The notes beneath the pieces are model-generated. The model had not been told where the DNA came from, did no database searches, and saw only the letters and a program-made list of their open reading frames with translations. Below, one piece after another: positions 1 through 7,044 of a stretch of DNA of 19,627 bases. The position numbers were made by a program, and so were the translations under genes. Each line of letters begins with the position of its first letter. The stretch's first letter is position 1. Source of the stretch: Ignavibacteria bacterium UBA5771 (GTDB lineage Bacteria; Bacteroidota; Ignavibacteria; Kapaibacteriales; UBA2268); contig DIEP01000135.1 of the NCBI GenBank assembly GCA_002418685.1, positions 6,600 to 26,226 on the forward strand, read 5' to 3'.

Positions 1-80
1 GGTGGGATTCGAACCCACGGTACCCGTAAGAGTACAACGGTTTTCGAGACCGTCCGATTCAACCACTCTCGCACCTCACC
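1..80 (-). tRNA. tRNA-Ser (anticodon CGA), 3' end cut by the window edge
   Basis: Read on the minus strand from 80 downwards, the sequence folds as a class II tRNA. It has a 5' acceptor strand GGTGAGG, a D arm, an anticodon stem around the loop CTCGAAA (anticodon CGA, decoding UCG as serine), a long variable arm (GTACTCTTACGGGTAC) and a T arm GTGGG-TTCGAAT-CCCAC. The long variable arm and the CGA anticodon both indicate serine. Only one base of the 3' acceptor strand is inside the window, so the matching CCTCACC and the discriminator lie off the left edge. It lies 26 nt downstream of the membrane-protein gene on the same strand, so it may share that transcript or use the -7 elements at 94-109. 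Confidence 0.95.
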
Positions 81-93
81 TTTTTGCAGATTG

Positions 94-109
94 CAAAATT
101 ACAAAATTA
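94..109 (-). promoter_or_regulatory. Two adjacent TAATTTTG -7 elements before tRNA-Ser
   Basis: On the minus strand TAATTTTG occurs twice back to back (109-102 and 101-94). The copies end 21 and 13 nt before the tRNA 5' end. Each matches the Bacteroidota -7 consensus TAnnTTTG. The nearest upstream TTG (135-133) is 23 nt from the first copy, longer than the usual spacing of about 19 nt, so the -33 half is not convincing. The first copy overlaps the stop codon of the membrane-protein gene. Chance occurrence in AT-rich DNA cannot be excluded. Confidence 0.45.
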
Positions 110-856
110 TTTTTTGATTCTTGAATTTACATCAACTAATTGCCTTGACTTTCTACTTTCAGTTGCTAATTTAATGATTGCAATAATAATTAAAACCTCC
201 CCAATTATATATAAAATCCAATTAAAACTTTGAGGAATAAAAGCTAATCTTAATTGCATTTGATTGAAATCTTGCATTGCAAGAACTTGCTTTAAATCAA
301 TATTACCTAATAAAATAAATTCCACATAATTCCATATAAATGAAACAAATATAATAAATGCACCCAGAAGAAGTAATGTCCAATCAAGCGATTTAATTTT
401 AAAATTAATATTTTTTTCGCTTAGTGAAATCAGCAAGAATGCAAGTGCAATCATTGTCGCCGCACAAATAATCGGAGCAAGCACGGGTCCAATCCATACA
501 ATCGGAATTAAAAAAAGTATATCCCAAGTAAAAAGCGATGCGGGCCAACCAAGGAAAATTTTCAATGCTATATAATAAACAATATCCCAAATTCCAAAAG
601 CATAGAGAAAGTATGCAAATTTCTGCGGAAATGTTTTCCCTGCTATCGCTCCTAATGAAGCAAGCATCAGTATTGTTGCGAATTCTCTAATTATTTCAAT
701 TATATATAGGTTTGGTGGAAATGGTGCAAGTGGGAAATTAAATCCGTAAGGATAAAATAATTCACGCAAATATACAACTACAATTGCTTCCAGAAAGCCC
801 ATTGCAATTCCGAAAACTGCGATCCATATATAGTTTTTCACTGATTGTTTTTGCAT
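107..856 (-). CDS. Conserved polytopic membrane protein of unknown function
   Basis: This 249-residue protein is very hydrophobic, with about six or seven likely membrane segments separated by short loops. Notable stretches are GFLEAIVVVYLRELFYP near the N terminus and FGIWDIVYYIALKIFLGWP, then TWDILFLIPIVWIGPVLAP in the middle. The acidic, aromatic and proline residues inside these segments look like conserved family signatures, and from memory I associate them with an uncharacterised membrane family in Bacteroidota and related phyla; I know no function for it. I start at the ATG at 856 (MQKQSVKNYIW). The frame stays open upstream to 1021, but that extension would overlap the divergent gene and its promoter and has low-complexity composition. 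The C-terminal tail is charged. It is transcribed away from the T9SS-cargo gene, with 85 bp between starts. No Shine-Dalgarno sequence is visible. Confidence 0.82.
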   Translation of the reverse strand: MQKQSVKNYIWIAVFGIAMGFLEAIVVVYLRELFYPYGFNFPLAPFPPNLYIIEIIREFATILMLASLGAIAGKTFPQKFAYFLYAFGIWDIVYYIALKIFLGWPASLFTWDILFLIPIVWIGPVLAPIICAATMIALAFLLISLSEKNINFKIKSLDWTLLLLGAFIIFVSFIWNYVEFILLGNIDLKQVLAMQDFNQMQLRLAFIPQSFNWILYIIGEVLIIIAIIKLATESRKSRQLVDVNSRIKK

Positions 857-887
857 GTTTTTTTGACAATATGTGATGAAAAAAATA

Positions 888-918
888 TTTTGCAATATAA
901 TAAAAAAGTTTAATTTTG
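888..918 (+). promoter_or_regulatory. Bacteroidota-type promoter for the T9SS-cargo gene
   Basis: TTTTG at 888-892 and TAATTTTG at 911-918 are separated by 18 nt. This fits the Bacteroidota primary promoter (-33 TTTG, -7 TAnnTTTG) in both sequence and spacing. Transcription would begin near 925, giving a short leader before the ATG at 942. This is the best promoter in the window, and it argues against an earlier start at 873, which would place the promoter inside the gene. Confidence 0.65.
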
Positions 919-941
919 AATTAAAATTTAATGACAATAAT

Positions 942-3900
942 ATGAAAAAATTGGTTTTTATACTTATTTTATTTTTATGCTTGAATGCAAATGCTTCGCT
1001 TATTGAAATCAAAAATGACAACGGTATTGTGGGCGGAATTGTTTATAATTCCAGTCGTAATTTTTGGGAAGAATCTGCTGTTCTAACACCCGACGGACCT
1101 TGCAATGTAAAGACTATCCGAATTTATTTATCGGGGAACACCCCTTGCAAAGACACTTTATGGATTTGTGGATTTCCAACAGCTGGCAATTTATGGCCAA
1201 CCGAGTATATCTGGAGCTACAATTCCTTAATTAATCCAATTGAAATTGACTATTCAGGTGTTCCTGGCTGGATTGATGTTGATGTTTCAGGGAGCGGTTT
1301 GCGTTCAGATGGAATTGACAAAATAGTAGTCCAACATACTATGAAACCAGCAGGTCCCTATTTTACTTATGATTCGGATGGGAAAAGTTCTGCGATGTCT
1401 TGGTATACAGATCCATTCACTCCAAATCCTAATTTTTATGATATTGCGGGCACATTGCATTATATTCCATCAGGTGATTATATGGTTCGGCTTGAAGTTG
1501 AATATGATTTTCCTGATGCTGATAGATCGAGTTTGCCTCCGCGACCTAAATTTGTCAATATGAACCAAGCAATGGGGATTTCTGGTGGTGGAGAAATTTC
1601 TATTGTTGATTTTAACCAAGACGGATGGGATGATATGGCAATTGGTGGTAGCATTTTTCAGAATGATTATGCAAATACAAATCAATTTTTAAATGTATCT
1701 GCACAATTGGGAATTGGAAGCGCTGCGGGGACAAATTGGGCAGATTTCGATAATGACGGCGATATTGATGTATACGTAATGAGAAATGGTCAATATGACT
1801 TCGATAAAAGAATGGTATTGAATCAAGATAAAATTTATAGAAATGATGGGAACGGTCATTATTCGGAAATACAAACTGATGCAATTTTTCAGAAGCCATA
1901 TCCAAATCCATCATCAGATTTTTTTCTTGCAAATCACTTTGAAAATAATGATTATTTCAATCCATACAATACATGCACTCCATTTTGGCTTGATTATAAT
2001 TCTGATGGTCTTCCAGATTTGTTTATCGCAAATAAAAGGATCGAAATTGCGGGGAAACCTGAGATATTTACACCTGATGAGATTTGGTTAAACATTGGAA
2101 ATGGAAAATTTGCAAATAAACGCACTGACGCAAACCTTGAAAGTGGAGAACCATATATACCTGGCTCAAGTGGGTCAATTGGCGGTTATTACGATTGCTA
2201 TGGAGCAGCAGCAAGCGATTACAATAATGATGATTTGGCAGATATATTTGTAGCCACTTATAGACTTGCACCGGATAATTTGTATAAAAATCTTGGTAAT
2301 GAATCATTCGTTGATGTCGGACCACAGACGGGTGCTCAAGGCAATCCAACACTTGCTCCTTATTATTTTGGGCATGGAATGGGTTGCTCATGGGGAGATT
2401 TCAATAATGATGGATATACTGATTTATGCGTTGGGAATTTAGCTCATACTGATTCTCGCGGACTATATTCAAATCCTTCTTTAATATTTAAAAATTTAGG
2501 TCCAAATCAAAATTATAAATTTAATGAAGTTCACTTTCAGATGGGTTTGAAATTTCACGAAGGAAATGCCGGGGCTTGTTGGGTGGATTTTGATAATGAC
2601 GGCTGGCTAGATTTATGGCATGGCAAATATTCGGGCGGTTATGGAACATTTTATTTAAATCAGGGACCACCCGATTATAAATTGAAGGATATAACTTGGT
2701 TGATTAACACTTTCATTGATAATCCTTGGGAAGGCATTCGTTTAGATTTCGATAATGATGGCGATGAAGATATGCTAATTAAAGGTCAGCTATTAAGAAA
2801 TGATTTACCTCATAAAGGACAGTGGATCGAGTTGCGATTGAAAGGTAATCCCGCCGAAGGAATTAGCAATGACGCACTTGGAACGAAAGTTACAGTTTAT
2901 GCGCAAGGTAAATCTTTCTATCGTGAAATATATGGCACTGCTGCAGGAACTCATTCGACGCAAAATTCGTCTTGCTTTCATTTTGGTATTGGAAATGCCC
3001 AAAGCATAGATTCAATCACCATTCCATATCCAAATAAAAAAGTTCATAAAATAGTAAACATTAAGCCTAACGCGATATATTACGTTGATTATATGCAAAC
3101 TCCTGTAATGAAATTCCTGGCAACTCCTGCATTGCAATTTCCCGAAAATTACAGTGTTAATTTGCCTGATGTTATTACTCTAAAGTGGTCAAAAGTAGAA
3201 GGAGCGGTCAGTTACACTGTTGAATTATTTTCTGATAAAGATTTGAAAGTGTGCGATTCCACCAAAGTTTTAAATGGAGATAACACTCTCGAAATTCATA
3301 AAACTTCGGGACAGATTATTTATTGGCGCGTTCGTGCAAATGGAGAAGAATTAACTTCAGCACCATCTAGTTTATGGTCTTTTGTCGTTGGAGCACCATC
3401 AGCAAACAAATTGCAACTAATCGAACCCGCAAATAATTCTATTAACTTAGGCACATCGCTGAGATTCCGCTGGAATAAACCACAATTTTCGGAACTTAAT
3501 TTTTATCCAAATTGTGAATATAGATTGCAATTAGCTCTCGATCCTGATTTCCAATCAATAATTTTCGATAAATCATTAATTCGAGATACATTGATTTATA
3601 TTGATAGTGTGATCCCTGCTGGCTCAAAGATATTTTGGCGTGTGCAACCTATTATCGAAAAAAATACGACTGCACCTTGGTCAGAAGTTTTCAATTTTAC
3701 AACTATTGCTTTACCCAACAAAATTGAATTAATCGAACCCTTTAACAATGCAATTGATATTGAACCAAAAGCAAGATTAAATTGGCAACTCAATGAGTTA
3801 GCAGAAAATTATTGGGTGCAAATTGCAAAAGATGATAACTTCGCATCCGTCATTTTCAATAGAAAATACACAAATCCTCCTTTAAATGTTTTACCTAAAT

Positions 3901-4280
3901 TGCAAGAAGAAACTAAATATTATTGGCGAGTCGCGGGAATGAATGCTGCGGGAGCTGGTCCATGGAGTGATATTTGGACATTTACTACAAAGAAATCATC
4001 AAGCATTAAAGAAAGTTTATACATTCAGGAAGCAACTATATCAATAGATCCAAGCAATAATTTTGCTCTTCTTAATATCAAGATGAATGAAATGCGGCAT
4101 TGCTCTATTTATCTTTCAAATTTGTTAGGGCTGGAATTAATGAAAATATTTGACGGCTATCTCAATGTGGGTCTTAACACTATACCAATAAATACAAATT
4201 CTCTATTTTCAGGCACATATTTTTGCGTAATCGAAATAAATAATGAGCAAAAGATATTGAAATTTTCAGTAACCAAATGA
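942..4280 (+). CDS. Secreted FG-GAP/ASPIC (UnbV) protein with Fn3-like domains and a type IX secretion sorting tail
   Basis: A 1112-residue exported protein. Residues 1-18 form a Sec signal peptide (MKKLVFILILFLCLNANA, cleavage before Ser19). About residues 220-615 hold seven FG-GAP/VCBS-type segments with calcium-binding loops of the D-x-[DN]-x-D-G-x-x-D kind, such as DFNQDGWDD, DFDNDGDID, DFNNDGYTD and DFDNDGWLD; this implies a beta-propeller. About 622-717 match the ASPIC/UnbV domain (GQWIELRLKGN..., DALGTKVTV, GTHSTQNSSCFHFGIG). Three Fn3-like units follow (about 723-817, 818-922, 923-1020), each with a YWRV or FWRV strand and a closing WSF, FNF or WTF. Residues from about 1023 to the end resemble the T9SS type A sorting domain (LGLELMKIF, GLNTIPINTNSLFSGTYF, final basic lysine). 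The protein is probably delivered to the cell surface or released, with the tail removed. Its binding target is unknown. The start follows a good promoter and gives an intact signal peptide. Confidence 0.9.
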   Translation: MKKLVFILILFLCLNANASLIEIKNDNGIVGGIVYNSSRNFWEESAVLTPDGPCNVKTIRIYLSGNTPCKDTLWICGFPTAGNLWPTEYIWSYNSLINPIEIDYSGVPGWIDVDVSGSGLRSDGIDKIVVQHTMKPAGPYFTYDSDGKSSAMSWYTDPFTPNPNFYDIAGTLHYIPSGDYMVRLEVEYDFPDADRSSLPPRPKFVNMNQAMGISGGGEISIVDFNQDGWDDMAIGGSIFQNDYANTNQFLNVSAQLGIGSAAGTNWADFDNDGDIDVYVMRNGQYDFDKRMVLNQDKIYRNDGNGHYSEIQTDAIFQKPYPNPSSDFFLANHFENNDYFNPYNTCTPFWLDYNSDGLPDLFIANKRIEIAGKPEIFTPDEIWLNIGNGKFANKRTDANLESGEPYIPGSSGSIGGYYDCYGAAASDYNNDDLADIFVATYRLAPDNLYKNLGNESFVDVGPQTGAQGNPTLAPYYFGHGMGCSWGDFNNDGYTDLCVGNLAHTDSRGLYSNPSLIFKNLGPNQNYKFNEVHFQMGLKFHEGNAGACWVDFDNDGWLDLWHGKYSGGYGTFYLNQGPPDYKLKDITWLINTFIDNPWEGIRLDFDNDGDEDMLIKGQLLRNDLPHKGQWIELRLKGNPAEGISNDALGTKVTVYAQGKSFYREIYGTAAGTHSTQNSSCFHFGIGNAQSIDSITIPYPNKKVHKIVNIKPNAIYYVDYMQTPVMKFLATPALQFPENYSVNLPDVITLKWSKVEGAVSYTVELFSDKDLKVCDSTKVLNGDNTLEIHKTSGQIIYWRVRANGEELTSAPSSLWSFVVGAPSANKLQLIEPANNSINLGTSLRFRWNKPQFSELNFYPNCEYRLQLALDPDFQSIIFDKSLIRDTLIYIDSVIPAGSKIFWRVQPIIEKNTTAPWSEVFNFTTIALPNKIELIEPFNNAIDIEPKARLNWQLNELAENYWVQIAKDDNFASVIFNRKYTNPPLNVLPKLQEETKYYWRVAGMNAAGAGPWSDIWTFTTKKSSSIKESLYIQEATISIDPSNNFALLNIKMNEMRHCSIYLSNLLGLELMKIFDGYLNVGLNTIPINTNSLFSGTYFCVIEINNEQKILKFSVTK

Positions 4281-4365
4281 ATTAATATTAAGGATTTAAT
4301 TAATTTTTGTAATATTTTGCCTCATTCTGTCTATATTATTTAATTTGCATATTTGGAAAATAAAC

Positions 4366-4385
4366 ATCGAGATTTAATAATCGAT
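4366..4385. promoter_or_regulatory. Small inverted repeat just before the kinase start
   Basis: ATC-GA-GATT-TAAT-AATC-GAT can pair as GATT/AATC extended by ATC/GAT around a two-base bulge. It ends 5 nt before the kinase ATG. It could be an operator or a leader hairpin near the start codon. It is short and AT-rich, so chance is a real alternative. The rest of the 110-nt gap after the T9SS-cargo gene shows no clear terminator; CATATTTG at 4348-4355 is a one-mismatch -7 element with no matching -33. Confidence 0.25.
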
Positions 4386-4390
4386 TTGAT

Positions 4391-6421
4391 ATGCAAAATT
4401 ATGACTTCATTTTAACTTTGATTGAAAATGACATAGGTAGTCTGGAAGAGTTTTTTGATATTCTTCCAATCGGTGTTTATTTGACTTGCCCCGAGGGCAG
4501 GATTCTTTTAATTAATGATTATATTGTCAAAATACTACAATTACCATCAAAAGATTATTTAAAGGGTTATAATATCAATGAGCAAGGAAGTTTTCCTAAT
4601 ATAGTCAGTAGAGAAAAATTTGTTGGGGCATTAGAATCTCAGGGGCATTTGGAAAACATAGTTAACCAATACACTACAATCTCAGGAAATATTATTTATG
4701 TAAATGAAAATTCAACGGCAATTCCTGATAAAAATGGAAAGATAAAGTTTTTCATCGGAACTATGGAAGATATTACTGAAAAGGTGAGTCTTGCATCTGA
4801 TGAAAACTATATTCATAAATTTATGAATATAGTGAATGATGCATTAATACATTTAGTTGAAAATCCTTATATGATTTCATCAATTGAATACAGTTTCCAA
4901 TTGATTGGAAAATTTTTGAATTTTCGAACAATAAAAGCATTATTTTTGAAACAATTTGACAAATTCTCTGATTTCAATGATTTCGAATGTGTAGTGGATT
5001 GGTATAATGACAATTATGAAATTCAAAAGGATGATTCTTCAATAAAAGAAATCTTCGAAAATTTTCCTGATATAATTGAAAACTTGATGATCGGAAACAA
5101 TTATTTTTTCGATAATGAAAGTTCAAACGAGTTGCAGAAATATATTTTATCCAAGAGTAATATTTCAACATTTCTCTGCACTCCAATTATATATAGCAAT
5201 CAATTCGCGGGACTTATTTTTTTTGGGAATCAAGAGACCAATAGGAAATGGGATGACAGCACATTAAAACTACTTGGTATAATCGGGAATGCAATTGGAA
5301 GCCAATGGAATAATTTTCGGAATCAAAAGGAAATTGAGCAATTAAAAAATAAATTAGAACGTATCGTTGAAGCGTCACATCTCGGCATTTGGGAATATAA
5401 TGTTAATGAGGATGTTTTTGTTGTTAACTCATTTTTTAAGGAATTGTGTAACCTTCCAATAGATGAATCAAATGTTAATCGCGATAAAGTCCGACAATTG
5501 ATAACGATAGAAGATCAGAATAAAGTAGATCAACATATCGAAGATTTGTTGAGTGGGAAAATGAATTCCTTAAATGTTGATTTTAGGATTAATACTACAC
5601 CCTTAAAATATTTACAAATAAAGGGCAAGATAATTCAATGTAGTCAAGATGGCAGACCCCAACAGGTAAGTGGAATTCTATTAGATATTACCGAATTAAA
5701 AGCTTTGCATAATCAATTGCAGGAAACTATACGTGTAAAAGATAAATTTTTCGACATTATTGCGCACGACCTGAAAAATCCTATGAACGCCGTGAAATCG
5801 TTGCTCGATGATTTGCTTACTAATTTCCACTTGTTCTCATCTGACGAGCTATTTGAAGCACAAGCACAAATTCATAAGTCTATTTCTATTCTCGCACAGT
5901 TAGTAAATAATTTATTGGAATGGTCTCGCACACAAACGGGACGTACAATGTTCCATCCCGACTTCATCGATATTTCTTATGTGATAAATAGTGCAATTGA
6001 TGTGAACTTTCTCCAAGCAGAGGCAAAGGGAATTGAATTGATTAACAATGTCGCAAATAATTCAATAGTATTCGCAGATTCAAATATGCTTTATACTATA
6101 TTCCGAAATTTGATTTCAAATGCAATAAAGTATACACAAAATAATGGAAAAATTACAATTACTTCGAAAGATCTTGTTGATTATTACGAATTCAGTGTTT
6201 CGGATACGGGAATTGGAATGAGCACCGAGCAGTTAAATCATTTATTTTCATTAGAGCATATTCAATCAGTTCCTGGAACAAATCAGGAGAAAGGGACAGG
6301 GCTGGGATTAATAATTTCAAAAGAATTTGTGGAAAGAAATGGCGGCAAAATCACCGTCCAATCTGAACCAAATCAAGGTTCCACCTTCAGTTTCACAATA
6401 CCGAAATCACTTAAAGACTAA
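4391..6421 (+). CDS. Soluble sensor histidine kinase, PAS-GAF-PAS-HisKA-HATPase
   Basis: This 676-residue kinase senses an unknown signal and autophosphorylates on histidine. Domains in order: PAS at about 15-130 (FFDILPIGVYLTCPEGRIL ... GTMEDITE); a GAF-like domain at about 150-305 (TFLCTPIIYSNQFAGLIFFG); a second PAS at about 325-435 (GIWEYNVNEDVFVVN ... GILLDITELK); HisKA with phospho-acceptor His459 in FFDIIAHDLKNPMNAV; and HATPase_c at about 555-672. The ATPase has an N box near 571-579 (FRNLISNAIKYT), G1 DTGIGM at 605-610 and G2 GTGLGL at 635-640. All catalytic motifs look intact. No membrane segment or signal peptide is present, so it should act in the cytoplasm. There is no receiver domain and no response-regulator gene in the window, so its partner must be encoded elsewhere. 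No Shine-Dalgarno sequence precedes the ATG. Confidence 0.9.
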   Translation: MQNYDFILTLIENDIGSLEEFFDILPIGVYLTCPEGRILLINDYIVKILQLPSKDYLKGYNINEQGSFPNIVSREKFVGALESQGHLENIVNQYTTISGNIIYVNENSTAIPDKNGKIKFFIGTMEDITEKVSLASDENYIHKFMNIVNDALIHLVENPYMISSIEYSFQLIGKFLNFRTIKALFLKQFDKFSDFNDFECVVDWYNDNYEIQKDDSSIKEIFENFPDIIENLMIGNNYFFDNESSNELQKYILSKSNISTFLCTPIIYSNQFAGLIFFGNQETNRKWDDSTLKLLGIIGNAIGSQWNNFRNQKEIEQLKNKLERIVEASHLGIWEYNVNEDVFVVNSFFKELCNLPIDESNVNRDKVRQLITIEDQNKVDQHIEDLLSGKMNSLNVDFRINTTPLKYLQIKGKIIQCSQDGRPQQVSGILLDITELKALHNQLQETIRVKDKFFDIIAHDLKNPMNAVKSLLDDLLTNFHLFSSDELFEAQAQIHKSISILAQLVNNLLEWSRTQTGRTMFHPDFIDISYVINSAIDVNFLQAEAKGIELINNVANNSIVFADSNMLYTIFRNLISNAIKYTQNNGKITITSKDLVDYYEFSVSDTGIGMSTEQLNHLFSLEHIQSVPGTNQEKGTGLGLIISKEFVERNGGKITVQSEPNQGSTFSFTIPKSLKD

Positions 6422-6478
6422 GTAAAGCAAGTTTATAAAAAAATCGATTTGTGAAATTTTAAATTAAAAAATAATTCG

Positions 6479-6486
6479 TAATTTTG
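6479..6486 (+). promoter_or_regulatory. TAATTTTG -7 element before tRNA-Lys
   Basis: An exact match to TAnnTTTG lies 16 nt before the tRNA 5' end, which would put initiation only a few bases upstream of the tRNA. No TTG sits at the expected -33 distance; the nearest TTTG is at 6448-6451, about 27 nt away. Transcription from here could also run into the small genes beyond the tRNA. Confidence 0.4.
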
Positions 6487-6502
6487 TAAAGAAATTTTGG
6501 AT

Positions 6503-6575
6503 GCTTCCTTAGCTCAGCTGGCAGAGCAATTGACTCTTAATCAATGGGTCGGGGGTTCGATCCCCCCAGGGAGTA
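6503..6575 (+). tRNA. tRNA-Lys (anticodon CTT)
   Basis: A 73-nt class I tRNA: acceptor GCTTCCT paired with AGGGAGT, D stem GCTC/GAGC, anticodon stem ATTGA/TCAAT around the loop CTCTTAA (anticodon CTT, decoding AAG), a five-base variable loop GGGTC and a T arm GGGGG-TTCGATC-CCCCC. The discriminator is A at 6575; C-A follows, so CCA is not encoded. The acceptor stem carries G-U wobbles at 1-72 and 4-69, which is slightly unusual at the terminal pair. The tRNA 3' end lies only 9 nt before the next ORF start. Confidence 0.95.
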
Positions 6576-6584
6576 CAAAAAAAG

Positions 6585-6737
6585 ATGGCACAGCAATTAA
6601 CGAAAATTCAATGGATAGAAAAACTCTTAAATGATAGGATAAGAGCCAGCCAATGGGCTTCGAAATATCTAAATAAAACGGTTTCAACTTCTAATATTTC
6701 ATATTTAATTCAATATGGAAGAATAAAAAATCAATGA
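6585..6737 (+). CDS. 50-residue HTH-like mini-protein or N-terminal gene remnant beside tRNA-Lys
   Basis: A 50-codon ORF starts 9 nt after the tRNA-Lys 3' end. After a basic helical start (IQWIEKLLNDRIRAS) it reads ASQWASKYLNKTVSTSNISY then LIQYGRI. This has the spacing of a small winged or MerR/excisionase-type helix-turn-helix: a helix ending in KYL, a turn, and a recognition helix from STSNISYL to GRI. The protein stops immediately afterwards, where such a domain would normally continue into a wing or a second domain. From memory the STSNISYLIQYGRI stretch resembles the N-terminal segment of some DNA-modification methyltransferases, so it may be the stub of a lost restriction-modification gene. 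It could equally be a free-standing small DNA-binding protein. The only ribosome-binding candidate is AGGGAG inside the tRNA acceptor strand, 11 nt upstream. Function is not established. Confidence 0.5.
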   Translation: MAQQLTKIQWIEKLLNDRIRASQWASKYLNKTVSTSNISYLIQYGRIKNQ

Positions 6738-6760
6738 ATTTCAAATAAAAGAAATGTGTG

Positions 6761-6767
6761 AAAGGAG
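6761..6767 (+). promoter_or_regulatory. Strong Shine-Dalgarno AAAGGAG, unusual for this genome
   Basis: AAAGGAG lies 6 nt upstream of the ATG at 6774, an ideal arrangement for 16S tail pairing. None of the larger genes in the window has anything comparable. It fixes the start of the 64-residue ORF and suggests either a foreign origin or translational control that depends on anti-SD pairing. Confidence 0.7.
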
Positions 6768-6773
6768 AACATA

Positions 6774-6968
6774 ATGGAAACATTTGAAGTTGGTTTAACA
6801 AAATCATATCTTGTTAGAATAAAAGCCGAAAACATTGAAAAAGCAAAAGAATATTCAGAGTTATTTACAAGCGATATTCAAGATCTTTCATCTATCGATG
6901 ATAGAGCAGAATTAAAATTTGAAATAGAACATATTGATTGTAAAATAAATGAATGTTTTGAAATTTGA
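6774..6968 (+). CDS. 64-residue hypothetical protein with a strong Shine-Dalgarno
   Basis: A small acidic protein with alternating strand and helix character: an N-terminal strand (SYLVRIKAE), a helix (NIEKAKEYSELF), a DIQDLSSIDDRAELK segment and a C-terminal strand (FEIEHIDCKINECFEI). The order strand, AEN-EKA helix, strand is reminiscent of small DpnD/PcfM-like mobile-element proteins, but I cannot make that assignment from reading alone. No signal peptide or membrane segment is present. Two cysteines lie near the C terminus. It is supported as a real gene by its near-perfect ribosome-binding site, balanced protein-like composition and lack of a competing frame. It lies 36 nt after the HTH-like ORF on the same strand and may share its transcript. 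A minus-strand mini-ORF ends 2 nt beyond its stop. Confidence 0.65.
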   Translation: METFEVGLTKSYLVRIKAENIEKAKEYSELFTSDIQDLSSIDDRAELKFEIEHIDCKINECFEI

Positions 6969-6969
6969 T

Positions 6970-7020
6970 TTATTTCGTGATTATGCAATGGCGATATTGT
7001 GTGTTCTCAAAAATGCACAT
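6970..7020 (-). CDS. Possible 16-residue minus-strand peptide with a strong Shine-Dalgarno
   Basis: On the minus strand AAAGGAGG (7033-7026) sits 5 nt before an ATG at 7020, and 16 codons follow to a TAA at 6970-6972. The upstream frame is continuous with the other mini-ORFs at 7045-7152 except for in-frame stops. It converges on the 64-residue gene with one base between the two stops. At this length coding cannot be argued from composition; only the ribosome-binding site supports it. It may instead be the end of a decayed gene or a leader peptide. Confidence 0.25.
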   Translation of the reverse strand: MCIFENTQYRHCIITK

Positions 7021-7025
7021 AACAT

Positions 7026-7033
7026 CCTCCTTT
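7026..7033 (-). promoter_or_regulatory. Shine-Dalgarno AAAGGAGG on the minus strand
   Basis: AAAGGAGG read on the minus strand is 5 nt upstream of the ATG at 7020. On the plus strand the same bases read CCTCCTTT, whose last seven bases are exactly complementary to the AAAGGAG at 6761-6767. The element could therefore be a minus-strand ribosome-binding site or, in a plus-strand transcript, a segment that hides the ribosome-binding site of the 64-residue gene. Confidence 0.4.
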
Positions 7034-7044
7034 AATATTTTTCC

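Noticed and set aside
873..941. An earlier in-frame start for the T9SS-cargo protein
   Set aside because: It would bury the signal peptide 23 residues in and place the well-formed promoter at 888-918 inside the gene.
857..1021. Longer N terminus for the membrane protein
   Set aside because: The extra 55 residues overlap the divergent gene's signal peptide and promoter on the other strand and are low complexity.
2068..2391. A 107-codon antisense open frame inside the T9SS-cargo gene
   Set aside because: It is an artefact of the FG-GAP coding sequence; composition is rich in H, Q and Y and no start signal is visible.
4281..4390. A rho-independent terminator after the T9SS-cargo gene
   Set aside because: The gap is AT-rich with no G+C stem followed by a T run; only short AT inverted repeats are present.
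6969..7010. A hairpin around GCAATGGCGATATTGT after the 64-residue gene
   Set aside because: Only five pairs including a wobble and no T run follow, too weak to call a terminator.
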